Source of the DNA: Dermacentor variabilis | Lineage: Eukaryota; Arthropoda; Arachnida; Ixodida; Ixodidae | NCBI RefSeq assembly: GCF_050947875.1 | Contig: NC_134574.1 | Location: forward strand, 152,436,934 to 152,500,933 | Direction of reading: 5' to 3' | DNA length: 64,000 nucleotides | Part shown: piece by piece, positions 54,271 through 64,000 of the stretch | Layout of the letters: each line of letters starts with the position of its first letter | How positions within the stretch are numbered: position 1 is the stretch's first letter | Program-made: the position numbers and the translations under genes | Notes under the pieces: model-generated | The model's database searches: none | Told to the model about the DNA's origin: nothing | What the model saw: the letters and a program-made list of their open reading frames with translations, nothing else

Positions 54271-56603
54271 GTATCACATTTCGTATTCTTAGGACAACTG
54301 GGAAACAGGCGTAAAACGCTTCCATGGTGATGTAATTGTTGGACAGACATTGGACTTGGCCCATAAATACGGCATAATGTTACCCCCTTTACCTTAAGAT
54401 ATGAAATCGGATTCGCTCACAATCCTGAGCGGACACCGGGAAAACCTGCTACGTTGCTCGTATTACGCATTAAAAGAAAAGAAGAAATGAGCACTCAGTA
54501 AATATTCGGAAATGTTTTATGCAGTTAGGTGAAGAACGTTTTGGTTTCGCCACATATTAAAGTTAACATGCCTTGCATTTTCACCGACTCTGAACTTAGT
54601 GCATGTGATGCACAGTTGGACTATAAGACAGTGGGAAACGATTCAGAAACCGACGCTTTCGAGCAGGTCCCTTATAAAAGGTATGCAATAAACCATTATC
54701 AACTGATACTTTCAAACGACCCTCGGATCCGCCGTTATCAGACACCTAATTTTCGAAGCGTCCACTGTGTAGTACATATGACTTCTTAAGGACATTGCGC
54801 AAGTATACTAGTTTCATACGAGTATGCATACTAGTAGCATACTAGTTGACCGGCCTCTGATGCCGTGGAATGCTTGCAGAAGTAATGTTCTACAAAAACT
54901 GTCATTTACCTACACAGTTTAGTCTTTAGCCGTACTTCACCCAACGCATCCCTCTCAAATATAACAAAAATCCTTTGTTAATTTTGTTCGCCGAGGAGAT
55001 TGGAAAATTCATCTGCACACCTCGTACAACGCATCATAATAGGGAAAAAAGCTAGCATGCAATATTTATTTTCAAAACACATAAGTAACTTGCGCACTTC
55101 AAGCTTTTAGTACACGTACGTCCCTCATAACATGGCAATCATTCACTCCAAATAAAGTATTGATGGCTCCATTGGCTCTCCCACAACAAAGGGAAACTTT
55201 TCTAAGCCGTTTGTATAGCAACGAAACGAGATTATAGTAATCTTAACTTAGCCCCTAATAAAGCCACATCTCTTCCTTTCATGTTCTCCCTGCCTTTCCT
55301 CTTCATTCTTTCTCTCTCTTCCTTTCATGTTCTATCCACTCTTCTACGCTAGCGGCGTTTCGGTGGCAGCGGAATGCAAAAAACGCTCGCGCACCGTTGC
55401 TTGAAGGGTCACCAGGGTCACCTGGTGCCCACAATAACTTTCGAGTGGGCCAAAATCAGTGTTCTCCAAAGAGGGGCAAAAAATCGCACTGGTGGTACCT
55501 TGCGGTACCACGCGGTGGTACTGCATCGTGGGACGGTGGTAAGTGGAGCGTTTCACATTGATGCGTCGTAACAGCTGACGTTTTGAAATGCCGCTGCTAA
55601 GAAGACGCTTTTTCCCACATATGCTAAGAAGATGCCCCTGGTTGAAGACGCAGACACTGCCGTTTGGTACACTACGCATGTTCCGAACTGGTCCTTCAAG
55701 AAGGGGCCTTTGAAGTACGGGTTGGCTCTCGCGTATCGGGTAAGGTAGCGCGGTAAGGGGATGCGCCATACGTTGCACATAGTGCAACTTAGCACCACGA
55801 ATAGCCTCCTCCCAATGCATGCTCAACGCATTCTTGAATGGCAACTGGACTTTACCTCTTCATCATTTTTCGCAACTGTTTATTCGTTCTCGTCGAAATA
55901 TGCCTGTCGTACCTACGTGTAAAAGATTTCGACGGACAAGACAACTCCACTTGGGTACTGTTATGTCTGCGTCATTTCCGTACTGTCGGTCACCTCTCTC
56001 CGACCCCAGTTAAACCAAGTTATAAGCTCGAATATTATCAGATACAAAGTTCTTTTGAGCGCGGACTCAAGATCATTAATCTCCGGCGCAATATGAAGTT
56101 CGCTCGCTAGAGCACTTGTCAACGTCGATACGCGGATGAGCGAGCGTCTTCCTCCTGTTGTAGTCCGTGAACAGAAGCATGCAGAAGCACCCTTCTATGT
56201 TCTTTTCTTTCCAATGTTTTTCTCACACTTCTTTTCACCTCGTAGGCTGGCGAATGGGATGGCCATGTGATCCAGGTCCCCACTCACAACACATCCGAAA
56301 TGCATTACCTTTTCTACGAGATATTTAGTCCGTAGTGCTATATTACTGTTCCTTTTTCTCACAGTGGTGAGGAGGCGTTCCTATGGACGTGTCTGACTTA
56401 AAAACTATGCGCTGCTATAATTGGCTGGTGATCGTTTGTCCTCCATGGCCTCCTGTTCGGCAACAAGCGAATTGGTCAGCGAAGCGATAATCGATGTGTT
56501 TCAGGGCCTTCAAATCACTTTACCCTATCTGAGAAATAACATGTACGCCTACTTACCTGTTGATGGCCCTTTACTTCGTTGCTTCGTCAAAGAAACGTTT
56601 GCG
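54271..56603. other. long stretch without a supported gene
   Basis: The longest frame, 55844-55344 on the minus strand (166 codons), has no recognisable motif, no signal peptide and a biased but not gene-like composition; left uncalled. Around 54807-54846 actagt-containing words recur in both orientations. Otherwise nothing seen. Confidence 0.45.
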
Positions 56604-56950
56604 GTGTCTACATCTTTCGCGATTTTTATTCCTTCATGCCGCGTGAGAGCGAGAGCAGAGTGAAGGGAAGGTCGTTTTCTATTGCTACATGTACGTTAGT
56701 TTTAGGAAGTTTGCCCTTTTTTTACGAGGACCTCAGTTGAGTGGTATAATTCGGAGAAAAATTCAATTCGATGTTCCTGCTAGCGTGGCCTTTTGAAATT
56801 GTAATTGACGTCTTTCTTGGCGCCTTGACGCCAGCTCGTTTGCACTTTATTCTTTTATTACAAGATGTACTAGCTCGTTCGTTCGCCATTCGTATGGCAC
56901 GTTTAAATCAATGGCGTATATAACAAACTGGCAGCCCTATATACATAAAC
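56604..56950 (+). repeat. dispersed repeat family B, copy 1
   Basis: Aligns with 59380-59740 in the same orientation: ttattccttcatg, gcggccttttggga-like and gacgtctttcttggcgcctt blocks occur in order. Unclassified. Confidence 0.6.
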
Positions 56951-59379
56951 AGAAATTTTAAATATTTTTTTAGCTCGCCCATGTCATGCAGCCGAATTTC
57001 ATTTGAGCTAGATTATTCTTAGAGGCACACGTTCTTTGCACAAAAAATGAAAAATGAATATTTGCTTGATTCAAGAATCAGTGCTAATGAACATTTCAAC
57101 TAATTATTTTACGAACCTTATTCCAATTTACAAATCATAGCCGGGGACACTCGAACAAATTCTGAGGATGACGCCAGTTTCAATATATGCTTTCCTGAAG
57201 TTTAGGAAGATATACATTGGTGTTTCCGTAGCTTTCGAGATTCAGTGCATGAAAAGCCGTTTTGTTGAAGAAGTAAATGAAAGAGTGCATTTTTATGGCA
57301 AGTTTGACTGCACTTAGTCCCAAAATTGGTGCTTGCTTCAAGATTATATCCAAGTTAGTGTTCCTTATGAAACTACTGACTTCGATTCATGCATTAAAAT
57401 ATGTGCGCTACATTAATTAGTTGACATGAATTAACTAAAGTTATGTCATCCAGGCAGTTAAGCATATTAATTAGCAGTGTAAGTAGTGTATACCACTTCG
57501 AGTGGAGTAGTTAACGCAGTATGTAGATTTGTGCGAGATACCGCAGGTGAGTAAAAGAACTCACCTGTGTATATGTATGTCAAGGATATTGTTGATTACG
57601 TACAAAAAATTTCTATAACCAGGCTACAAGCTCAGTCAGCACGTCGTTATTTAAGAGTTTCTGTGTGATGCGAGTATACTTATCTAATTGCGTGTGTTTC
57701 AAAAGCATGAATTACAAAATTTCGTAATTAACTAATTTATCAGTGCCTTCGGGGCAGTTATGCCATATGAGCCCATTTCCCATGTACGCCTCATCCTTGC
57801 CCTTCTTTCTGTTGTCACCCTCCTGTTCGTTTTCCGTTTATTTTTTTTCCTCCTACTCTTTCTTTCGTTTTGCAATTTTTTCGCTCTTTATCTTATAATT
57901 TTTTCTTTAGAAGACCCACACCGACACATTCGAAAGTCCCAGACTGCAGTCTGGGACTACCTTTTCCTGCATCTAGACCAGACAGGGTGATGCCACTTCT
58001 GTATACCGCGATGACGACGCCTACGCCTAACTATTGAGGCGAACGTCCATTGAAAGACCAAGCTGCTGCCTTCCAACTATCCTATCCATTTCCCTCAGGC
58101 TCCGTGTCGCCATTTTAACACCTTCAAAATTAGTCGACGCATTGCTGCTACGCTACTCATGTCAATCTTTCAACTCATATCTTCTTGTCATTTTCACACT
58201 GACCGGCTGACCGGCACTTCTAAAATCACAAACGCACGCCGCTTACGACACCTCTGGAGGCTGCCTAGCCTCTCGCTCCCCCAACACCACACCCGTCTAT
58301 GTCCTTCTTTTTGCTTCTTTTTTTTCTGCCACCTTCTCACTCTCCCGCCCTTGTCCCCTCGTCTTAGAAAGCACGCCTAGAGAACTGCGGCTGGAAACCA
58401 CGTCTTAGAAACCACGCCTAGAGACGTCAAACGAACGCGTTCACTTTCTTTTCAGTCTTGCCCTTTACAGTCAGCCACCACCGACAAGGAAAGCACGTGA
58501 CGTCCCACTCTAGTAACCCGCTATAGAACTAAACTTCCGAGGATGGTGAGGCCACCTTCGACGGAAATAGGTCCTCCTATCGAAACATTAACAAGCCTTT
58601 TTGAAGTACCTTTTTACCATGTGTGCTACTCCCCCTGTCAGACCCCCTTTTTTTTACTTTCCATTTGCTCTCTTCAATGTAATTCGGAATCACAAGGGAT
58701 TATAGTCGACGAAAAGCAACTTGCAAAAAAAAAAAAAGATTTTACGTAAATCGGCAAGATTGATGTTTTCTATTATCATCCAGGTCTCTACACAAGTAGC
58801 CATACAAATGGCACCGCCATGAGCCCTGTGTAAAGGAACAACGAATTATGCAGTCAAGAAGCCACAGTGGCCCGGCCTCTATGCCTAACGTAAAATTATT
58901 CCGCAAAAAAATACATACAAAGTGGCAAATTCGTTATGCCTTCACATGTACCTTTGAAAGCCGCTTTCTTCACTACTTCACTCTGTTACACCTGAACAAT
59001 ACGGAGACATCGGGTATTGCTATATTCCTGCAGGTATGATAGAACAGCATAACTATGCAAAAGTATCTTTTTCCATTGCTCTCAAATGAAGATGTTACAC
59101 GTTTCTTGTTAGAATATGCTTAAAAACATAACTTTCAAGCATTCAACGAAGCCCCCGCAATGTAAGGGCTAATGGTCAACCTTGCTGGCGTAATGTTTTA
59201 CTTTTGTAATGTAAAACCACGAAGAAGGACACAACACAAATACATACATTATGAATTCTCAGTCCCAATGCAGATAGTTTTCTGTTGTTCTCAGTTCTAA
59301 ACATGTCTAAGAACTCTGTGATGTCCTTCAAACTGTTTTAAATAACGAGATACCACAAAAAGCAATATCTCACTTGCTT
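56951..59379. other. AT-rich stretch without a supported gene
   Basis: Contains a 24-bp perfect palindrome (57935-57958), a short hairpin caggtgagt/actcacctg (57544-57567) and pyrimidine-rich tracts. A hydrophobic frame at 57760-57990 is Phe/Leu-rich because of T runs, and is not called. Confidence 0.45.
57935..57958. repeat. 24-bp perfect palindrome
   Basis: agtcccagactgcagtctgg plus gact: the two halves are exact inverses with no loop. Confidence 0.9.
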
Positions 59380-59732
59380 CGTCTCCATCTTTCGTGACAT
59401 TTTATTCCTTCATGTCACGCTACAGCGAGATCTGAAGCAGGGGGTGGTCGACTTCCATTCCTATGTGTACATTGTGATATGACGTCTGCCTGTCTGCCTG
59501 AAGCCCAAAAGGGCAAAAGGGCTCCCCCACACTCAATTGGCCGTAGAATACGGCAGCAAATTCCATTAGACGTTCTGTTGGCGCGGCCTTTTGGGACTGT
59601 AGTTGACGTCTTTCTGGGTGCATTGACCACAGCTCATCTGCATCGCATTCTTTCATTAGCATATGGCCTAGGTGCTGCAGTCCCCACTGAATTGACAAGT
59701 TTAGTGCAAGAGCGTATATAGCCATTTGGTAG

Positions 59733-59740
<8 letters not shown>
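59380..59740 (+). repeat. dispersed repeat family B, copy 2
   Basis: See copy at 56604-56950. This copy has about 60 extra bp in its middle and ends directly at the AT microsatellite. Confidence 0.6.

Positions 59741-59800
<60 letters not shown>
59735..59800. repeat. (AT)n microsatellite
   Basis: About 33 AT units. The other family-B copy reads ctatatacataaac at the same place, so the array probably grew from that seed. Confidence 0.97.
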
Positions 59801-59803
<3 letters not shown>

Positions 59804-59845
59804 CACACCAGGAGGAAGAGATTTAACAGAGAGGCCCGATTTTTA

Positions 59846-60135
59846 TTATTCATAACATGAGCAGCCAACAAACACAGACAGCAAGGAAAACACAGGGGAA
59901 ATTGCTTGTGCTTATTATAGCTAAATGAATAGTAATGAAAGCGGATAAAAAAGACTACTTACTGCAGGTGGGGAACGATCCCACTTCTTCGCATTACGCG
60001 TACGATGCTCTAATTCAGCTACCGCGGCGCGGTTTCTCCATCCACTTTCATGGATATTTATGTGTTACTACTAGAACTAACCTTGGGAGTGCTAGCCAAC
60101 TCCACCACTCACAAACCTTGGCTGCTGTAAGCGAC
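59846..60135 (-). mobile_element. second-family tRNA-derived SINE, fullest copy
   Basis: Minus strand. A tRNA-like segment at about 60028-59962 reads gccgcggtagctgaattaga, then gcgtaatgcgaag and a T-arm-like gtgggatcgttccccac; gatcgttcc serves as a B-box variant. About 100 bp of leader lies 5' of it and the body ends at ttggctgctc near 59850. The family differs from Ruka in head and body. Confidence 0.72.
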
Positions 60136-62365
60136 GGTGAAATCGAAGGTAAAAGATAAATAAAAGGCCGTTGTCTCAAGTAATGTGATTGAGCAAGTAT
60201 TCGCTTTTTCACATTCAGAGGGTCAAATCCATCAAACTTGTACCAGTTACAGAAGAGTAGCCTACTGCAACTATAAGAATCTCATTCATAAATGTAATGT
60301 ATTACGGTTATCTACCCCACCACAGTAACTCAGTTATTACTGAAAAGTAGCCGATTAATTTAAGGCTTTTACTTCTACTTCTCTTCTACTTTTCCAAACA
60401 TGCACGTACAAACACAGTGAACATCAAGAGCTGGCCTGGCTCTTTCGATGTGTTCTCTGTAGCCCTTCACACGTTTTTTATGGTCAATTGCTTTTTATTT
60501 TTATTCGATTCTGCAATGTTTTTTCATTTTCTTGTGAATACTTCTGGCGGTGACATCGAAAACTCAAATAATGTGCGCGATAGAGAGAAGGTCTCTGTAG
60601 CCACGTTCGAAGACCTCGCTCAAAAGATTGTGGTTAATGAATACCGCGATTCTCGGGTCTTTGTTCTCTGTGTAGCGCAGCGCTTTATTGTTCAAGAGTG
60701 AGGGAAAGGCGCTTCTAAGAGGCCCAGTGAAAGGCTGAAAACTCGTATTAAGTTATTCTTTGACGTCAACTTCCGAACTGGCCATCGCTACCCATCCATA
60801 GAAGCGCCATTTCAATTTGTGGAACAACATCTGGAGCACCTTTTCTCGGCGCCCTTTACTGATCAGCCATTTAGACCCAAACGACTATTTGCAATGGATT
60901 TCAGCAAACCTACACGTTCCTAGAAAGGATAGCCAAATCTGTAATGTAATTTAATATAATAGTGCATGCTATTCAATTCCCAAATTACTGATCATCTGTG
61001 ACAATCACAGAAATGGGCGTATATGCGTCGCGTAAAATCAAACAAATAGATTATATGACCTTAACTGTCAAAAACTACCGTCTATATCAGAGAAGTCATA
61101 GGATGCACTTAGCGGCCAACAATTGAGCAGCAGCTCTTACCGCTTATGAAGTCCGCCTATAAGCACTTCCAGGAAAGGGATAGATTTATTACGAGAGAAG
61201 AGCTCATACGTCAGAATTCCAAAAGAAGTGTGCAAATCTGCAAGCCTGCCCCGTTTCTGTGTTCCAGGCGCAGTCTTAGGGCACTCATTCTGGGAAGGAG
61301 GTAACCCATGTACAGGTGCGGCCAATGCTAGCGGGAACTCACGAGCCCGTGGCAGCACTGGCAGCGCTCTGCGGAGCGACACCACCGATGACTCGTGCAG
61401 TGTCGCCGCGCATGCGCAGTGAATGCGATATTTGGAGCGCCCGGTGCGCCGTCTGCTACAGTTCCTCCCTACCCCGCTCCCACTCACTGTGCTTTGATGT
61501 TCGCATTGCCACGTTGTCAACAGCAGCGAAGTTTTGTGACTAAAGCGGTATTCAGACGAGAGGATGAGCACGACGTAGGTCAGCGCCGAATCACGCCCCA
61601 CAAAAACACCGGAGACGAGGGGCTACAGGCATTAGTTGGTCCAACCTAACCAGGTCACGGTCGTTCTCGGAACAAATCAGCATTCCGTCGCGTCATGTAA
61701 ATGAAGATTAAATGTCAGGTGGTGAACATTGCTGAATTCTTCTTAATGCAAAGGGTATAGAAAGTGCCGCTATATGCATATGTACTGCCGAGAATAACGA
61801 AGAGGTCGAGCACACCAACCCTTCGCAAAGTCAGTGGGCTTATTACAAATGCTGAAAGACACACTGGCGCAATTATAATGACGCCAACTTCAGATATGAT
61901 CCTCTTCTCCGTGACCTTTTATAGAAGACTTTTTGTGAACTTCAGTTATTTCTATGATGTCTCTGCACTATGGGTATACTTCGACGAACGCAGCTCAACT
62001 ATTCGCGATGCGGTTGCGACCAAGTATTAGACACTAGTTGTTGCCGTTCGCCTGGAACACACAAGCTGTGTGTGTCGCTTCTGAAATTCCTCGCTGTTTC
62101 CTGCCACGCTGACTTCTTCCACGATTGTCGCTGAGAGAAATGCAACTCAGTGCTAATCGCTTCACGGGCTCACACAACACAAGCTGGATGCTCAAGGATT
62201 TCGGCGACATCTCGATACTCGGCACTGGACGCGTCGAAGTACGTGACCGAGAGTGCACTTGGTACTGTGCGAAGATGACGAACTTGGCACAGCGCCAGAA
62301 TTTGTATCGGCCAACACACAGACGGGTCTGGCGCTGATTCACACAAGATTGCACTAAAATAAAGT
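60136..62365. other. long stretch without a supported gene
   Basis: Short frames only, none with a motif I recognise (for example 60417-60701 plus and 61137-61601 minus). Confidence 0.45.
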
Positions 62366-62841
62366 AAACGGTCGAGCAACAAGCAGCGTTTACAGAATAG
62401 CGGAAGCGGCTGCAAACAGCCCCTGTACTCGCGCATTTCGACGATAAGGCTGACACAGAAATCCACACAGACGCCAGCAACGTGGTTCTCCTTGCCGTTC
62501 TCGTCCAGTGGCAAGACGGCGCCCAACGAGTAATAGTAGCCTATACGTGAGCCGTAGTCTGACAAAGGCGGAGGTCAACTATTACACGACTGAAGACGTG
62601 TGTCTCGCCATCGTTTGGGCCATCAATAAGTTCTGACCCCACCTGTACGGCCGACTTTTTCGAGTAGTGAGTGACCACCACTCACTGCTTGCGAGTGTTA
62701 GGGGCCCTTCAGGCTGCTTCGCTCGCTGGAGCCTCCGTCTTCAGGAGTACGACGTCACAGTGGTTTATTGGTCCGGACAGAAGCACCGCGACGCCGAGTG
62801 CCTCTCACGTGCACCTATAATTTTGAAGCCAAGTAACTTAG
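62366..62841 (+). pseudogene. Ty3/gypsy RNase H fragment
   Basis: Reads [34 protein letters not shown] (first catalytic Asp), then [30 protein letters not shown] (Asp-His-His) and [20 protein letters not shown], ending at CLSRAP, where gypsy RNase H meets the linker. There is a stop after NKF and at least one frameshift near 62548. The enzyme would degrade the RNA strand of the replication hybrid. Cut off by the RTE copy that begins about 62846. Confidence 0.8.
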
Positions 62842-62845
62842 AGCA

Positions 62846-64000
62846 GTTAGGAGGCCGAAAGAAGCCTATACAGTGCTAAAAAGCGGGCACGTCCTGTGCT
62901 ACCGGGGCTTAGCGGAGAGAAGAGGACTAGGAGTCGGATTCCTGATTAATAAGAATATAGCTGGTAACATACAGGAATTCTATAGCATTAACGAAAGGGT
63001 GGCAGGTCTTGTTGTGAAACTTAATAAGAGGTACAAATTGAAGGTGGTACAGGTCTACGCCCCTACATCCAGTCATGAGGACCAGGAAGTCGAAAGCTTC
63101 TATGAAGACGTTGAATCGGCGATGGGTAGAATGAAAACTAAATACACTATACTAATGGGCGACTTTAATGCCAAGGTAGGCAAGAAGCAGGCTGGAGACA
63201 AGACAGTGGGGGAATATGGCATAGGCACTAGGAATAGCAGGGGAGCCTTATTAGTAGAGTTTGCGGAACAGAATAATATGAGGATAATGAATACCTTCTT
63301 CCGCAAGCGGGACAGCCGAAAGCGGACCTGGAGGAGCCCGAACGGCGAGACTAGAAATGAAATAGACTTCATACTCTGCGCTAACCCTGGCATCATACAA
63401 GATGTGGACGTGCTCGGCAAGGTGCGCTGCAGTGACCACAGGATGGTAAGAACATGAATTAGCCTAGACCTGAGGAGGGAACGGAAGAAACTGGTACATA
63501 AGAAGCCGATTAATGACTTAGCGGTAAGAGGGAAAATATAGGAATTCCAGATCAAGCTACAGAACAGATATTCGGCTTTAACTCCGGAAGAGGACCTTAG
63601 TGTTGAAGCAATGAACGACAATCTTGTGGGCATCATTAAGGAGTGTGCAATGGAAGTCGGTGGTAACTCCGTTAGGCAGGATACCAGCAAACTATCGCAG
63701 GAGACGAAAGATCTGATCAAGAAACGCCAATGTATGAAAGCATCTAACCCTACAGCTAGAATAGAACTGGCAGAACTTTCGAAGTTAATCAACAAGCGCA
63801 AGACAGCTGACATAAGGAAGTATAATATGGATAGAATTGAACATGCTCTCAGGAACGGATGAAGCCTAAAAACAGTGAAGAAGAAACTAGGAATTGGCAA
63901 GAATCAGATGTATGCGTTAAGAGACAAAGCCGGCAACATCATTATTAATATGGATGAGATAGTTCAAGTGGCTGAGGATTTCTATAGAGATTTATACAGT
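62846..64000 (+). mobile_element. 5'-truncated RTE LINE, running off window
   Basis: Begins at gttaggaggccgaaagaagc, which matches about 33082 of the longer copy, and continues collinearly to the end (equivalent to about 34236). The endonuclease frame 62873-63457 stays open through the place where the other copy has a stop, but ends at TGA 63455-63457 (the other copy has CGA). Further stops are at 63538 (TAG) and 63860 (TGA). Inactive. RT lies outside the window. Confidence 0.88.

Noticed and set aside
54599..54680. Possible small exon (cttag acceptor, aag|gtatgc donor)
   Set aside because: Both signals are present but the 27-residue peptide is unrecognised and no partner exon is seen.
55344..55844. 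166-codon frame on the minus strand
   Set aside because: No domain, signal peptide, splice signals or repeat-family match. Length alone is not enough in a 64-kb eukaryotic window.
57760..57990. Hydrophobic plus-strand frame resembling a membrane protein
   Set aside because: Phe/Leu content comes from poly-T runs; no start context or exon signals support it.

Overview
This window looks like a piece of nuclear genome from a hard tick (Ixodidae, probably a metastriate such as Rhipicephalus, Dermacentor, Hyalomma or Amblyomma). The main reason is seven copies of a tRNA-derived SINE that I recognise as the Ruka family described from ixodid ticks. They sit beside tick-style RTE, CR1/jockey-like and RNase H-bearing LINEs, a Ty3/gypsy element, a Penelope-like element and several inverted-repeat elements. 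There is no operon structure, no dense coding, no rRNA and no CRISPR. Open frames are short, and nearly all recognisable coding sequence is decayed transposon. The species call is inference; no database was searched.

Layout. 1-2009 and 9217-11351 are two copies of one ~2.1-kb terminal-inverted-repeat element. Between them lie a decayed LINE on the minus strand (2750-5830), two Ruka SINEs in inverted orientation around a short palindromic TTAA element (6007-7027), a GC-rich block with a perfect 88-bp tandem duplication, and the first exon of a THAP-type zinc-finger gene (8864-9016, minus). 11387-15530 is a giant foldback-like structure with arms of about 1.2-1.3 kb. 15.5-22 kb is mostly unrecognised single-copy sequence, with a LINE tail and a 38-bp repeat array ending in a perfect 34-bp hairpin.

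22-29 kb is a nested transposon cluster on the minus strand: a deleted gypsy element, an RNase H-bearing LINE whose gag carries a later RTE insertion, and a LINE with an esterase-like ORF1 end and an endonuclease. 30199-30867 (minus) is the best host gene: a signal-peptide exon and a Kunitz-type exon that join in phase. A second, cysteine-poor Kunitz-like exon lies at 39395-39604 on the same strand, suggesting a small secreted Kunitz cluster. 32695-35787 is a nearly full-length RTE retrotransposon with an 11-bp target duplication. 36885-37059 is an ATGT microsatellite.

40.5-64 kb holds three LINE remnants, dispersed ~1.2-kb repeats, more SINEs, a Penelope-like remnant with a GIY-YIG endonuclease (51290-52275), an LTR-like block, and at the right edge a gypsy RNase H fragment followed by a second RTE copy that runs off the window.

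How the parts relate. The transposons form a layered record of insertion: RTE into a LINE gag, SINEs into a minisatellite and into a longer repeat, with target-site duplications still readable at several copies. The SINEs depend on LINE machinery in trans; which LINE family serves them cannot be told from here. I did not find a new enzymatic or defence system. The most unusual items are the foldback element, the Kunitz domain with a ~47-residue insertion, and several near-perfect hairpins that look like template-switch products.
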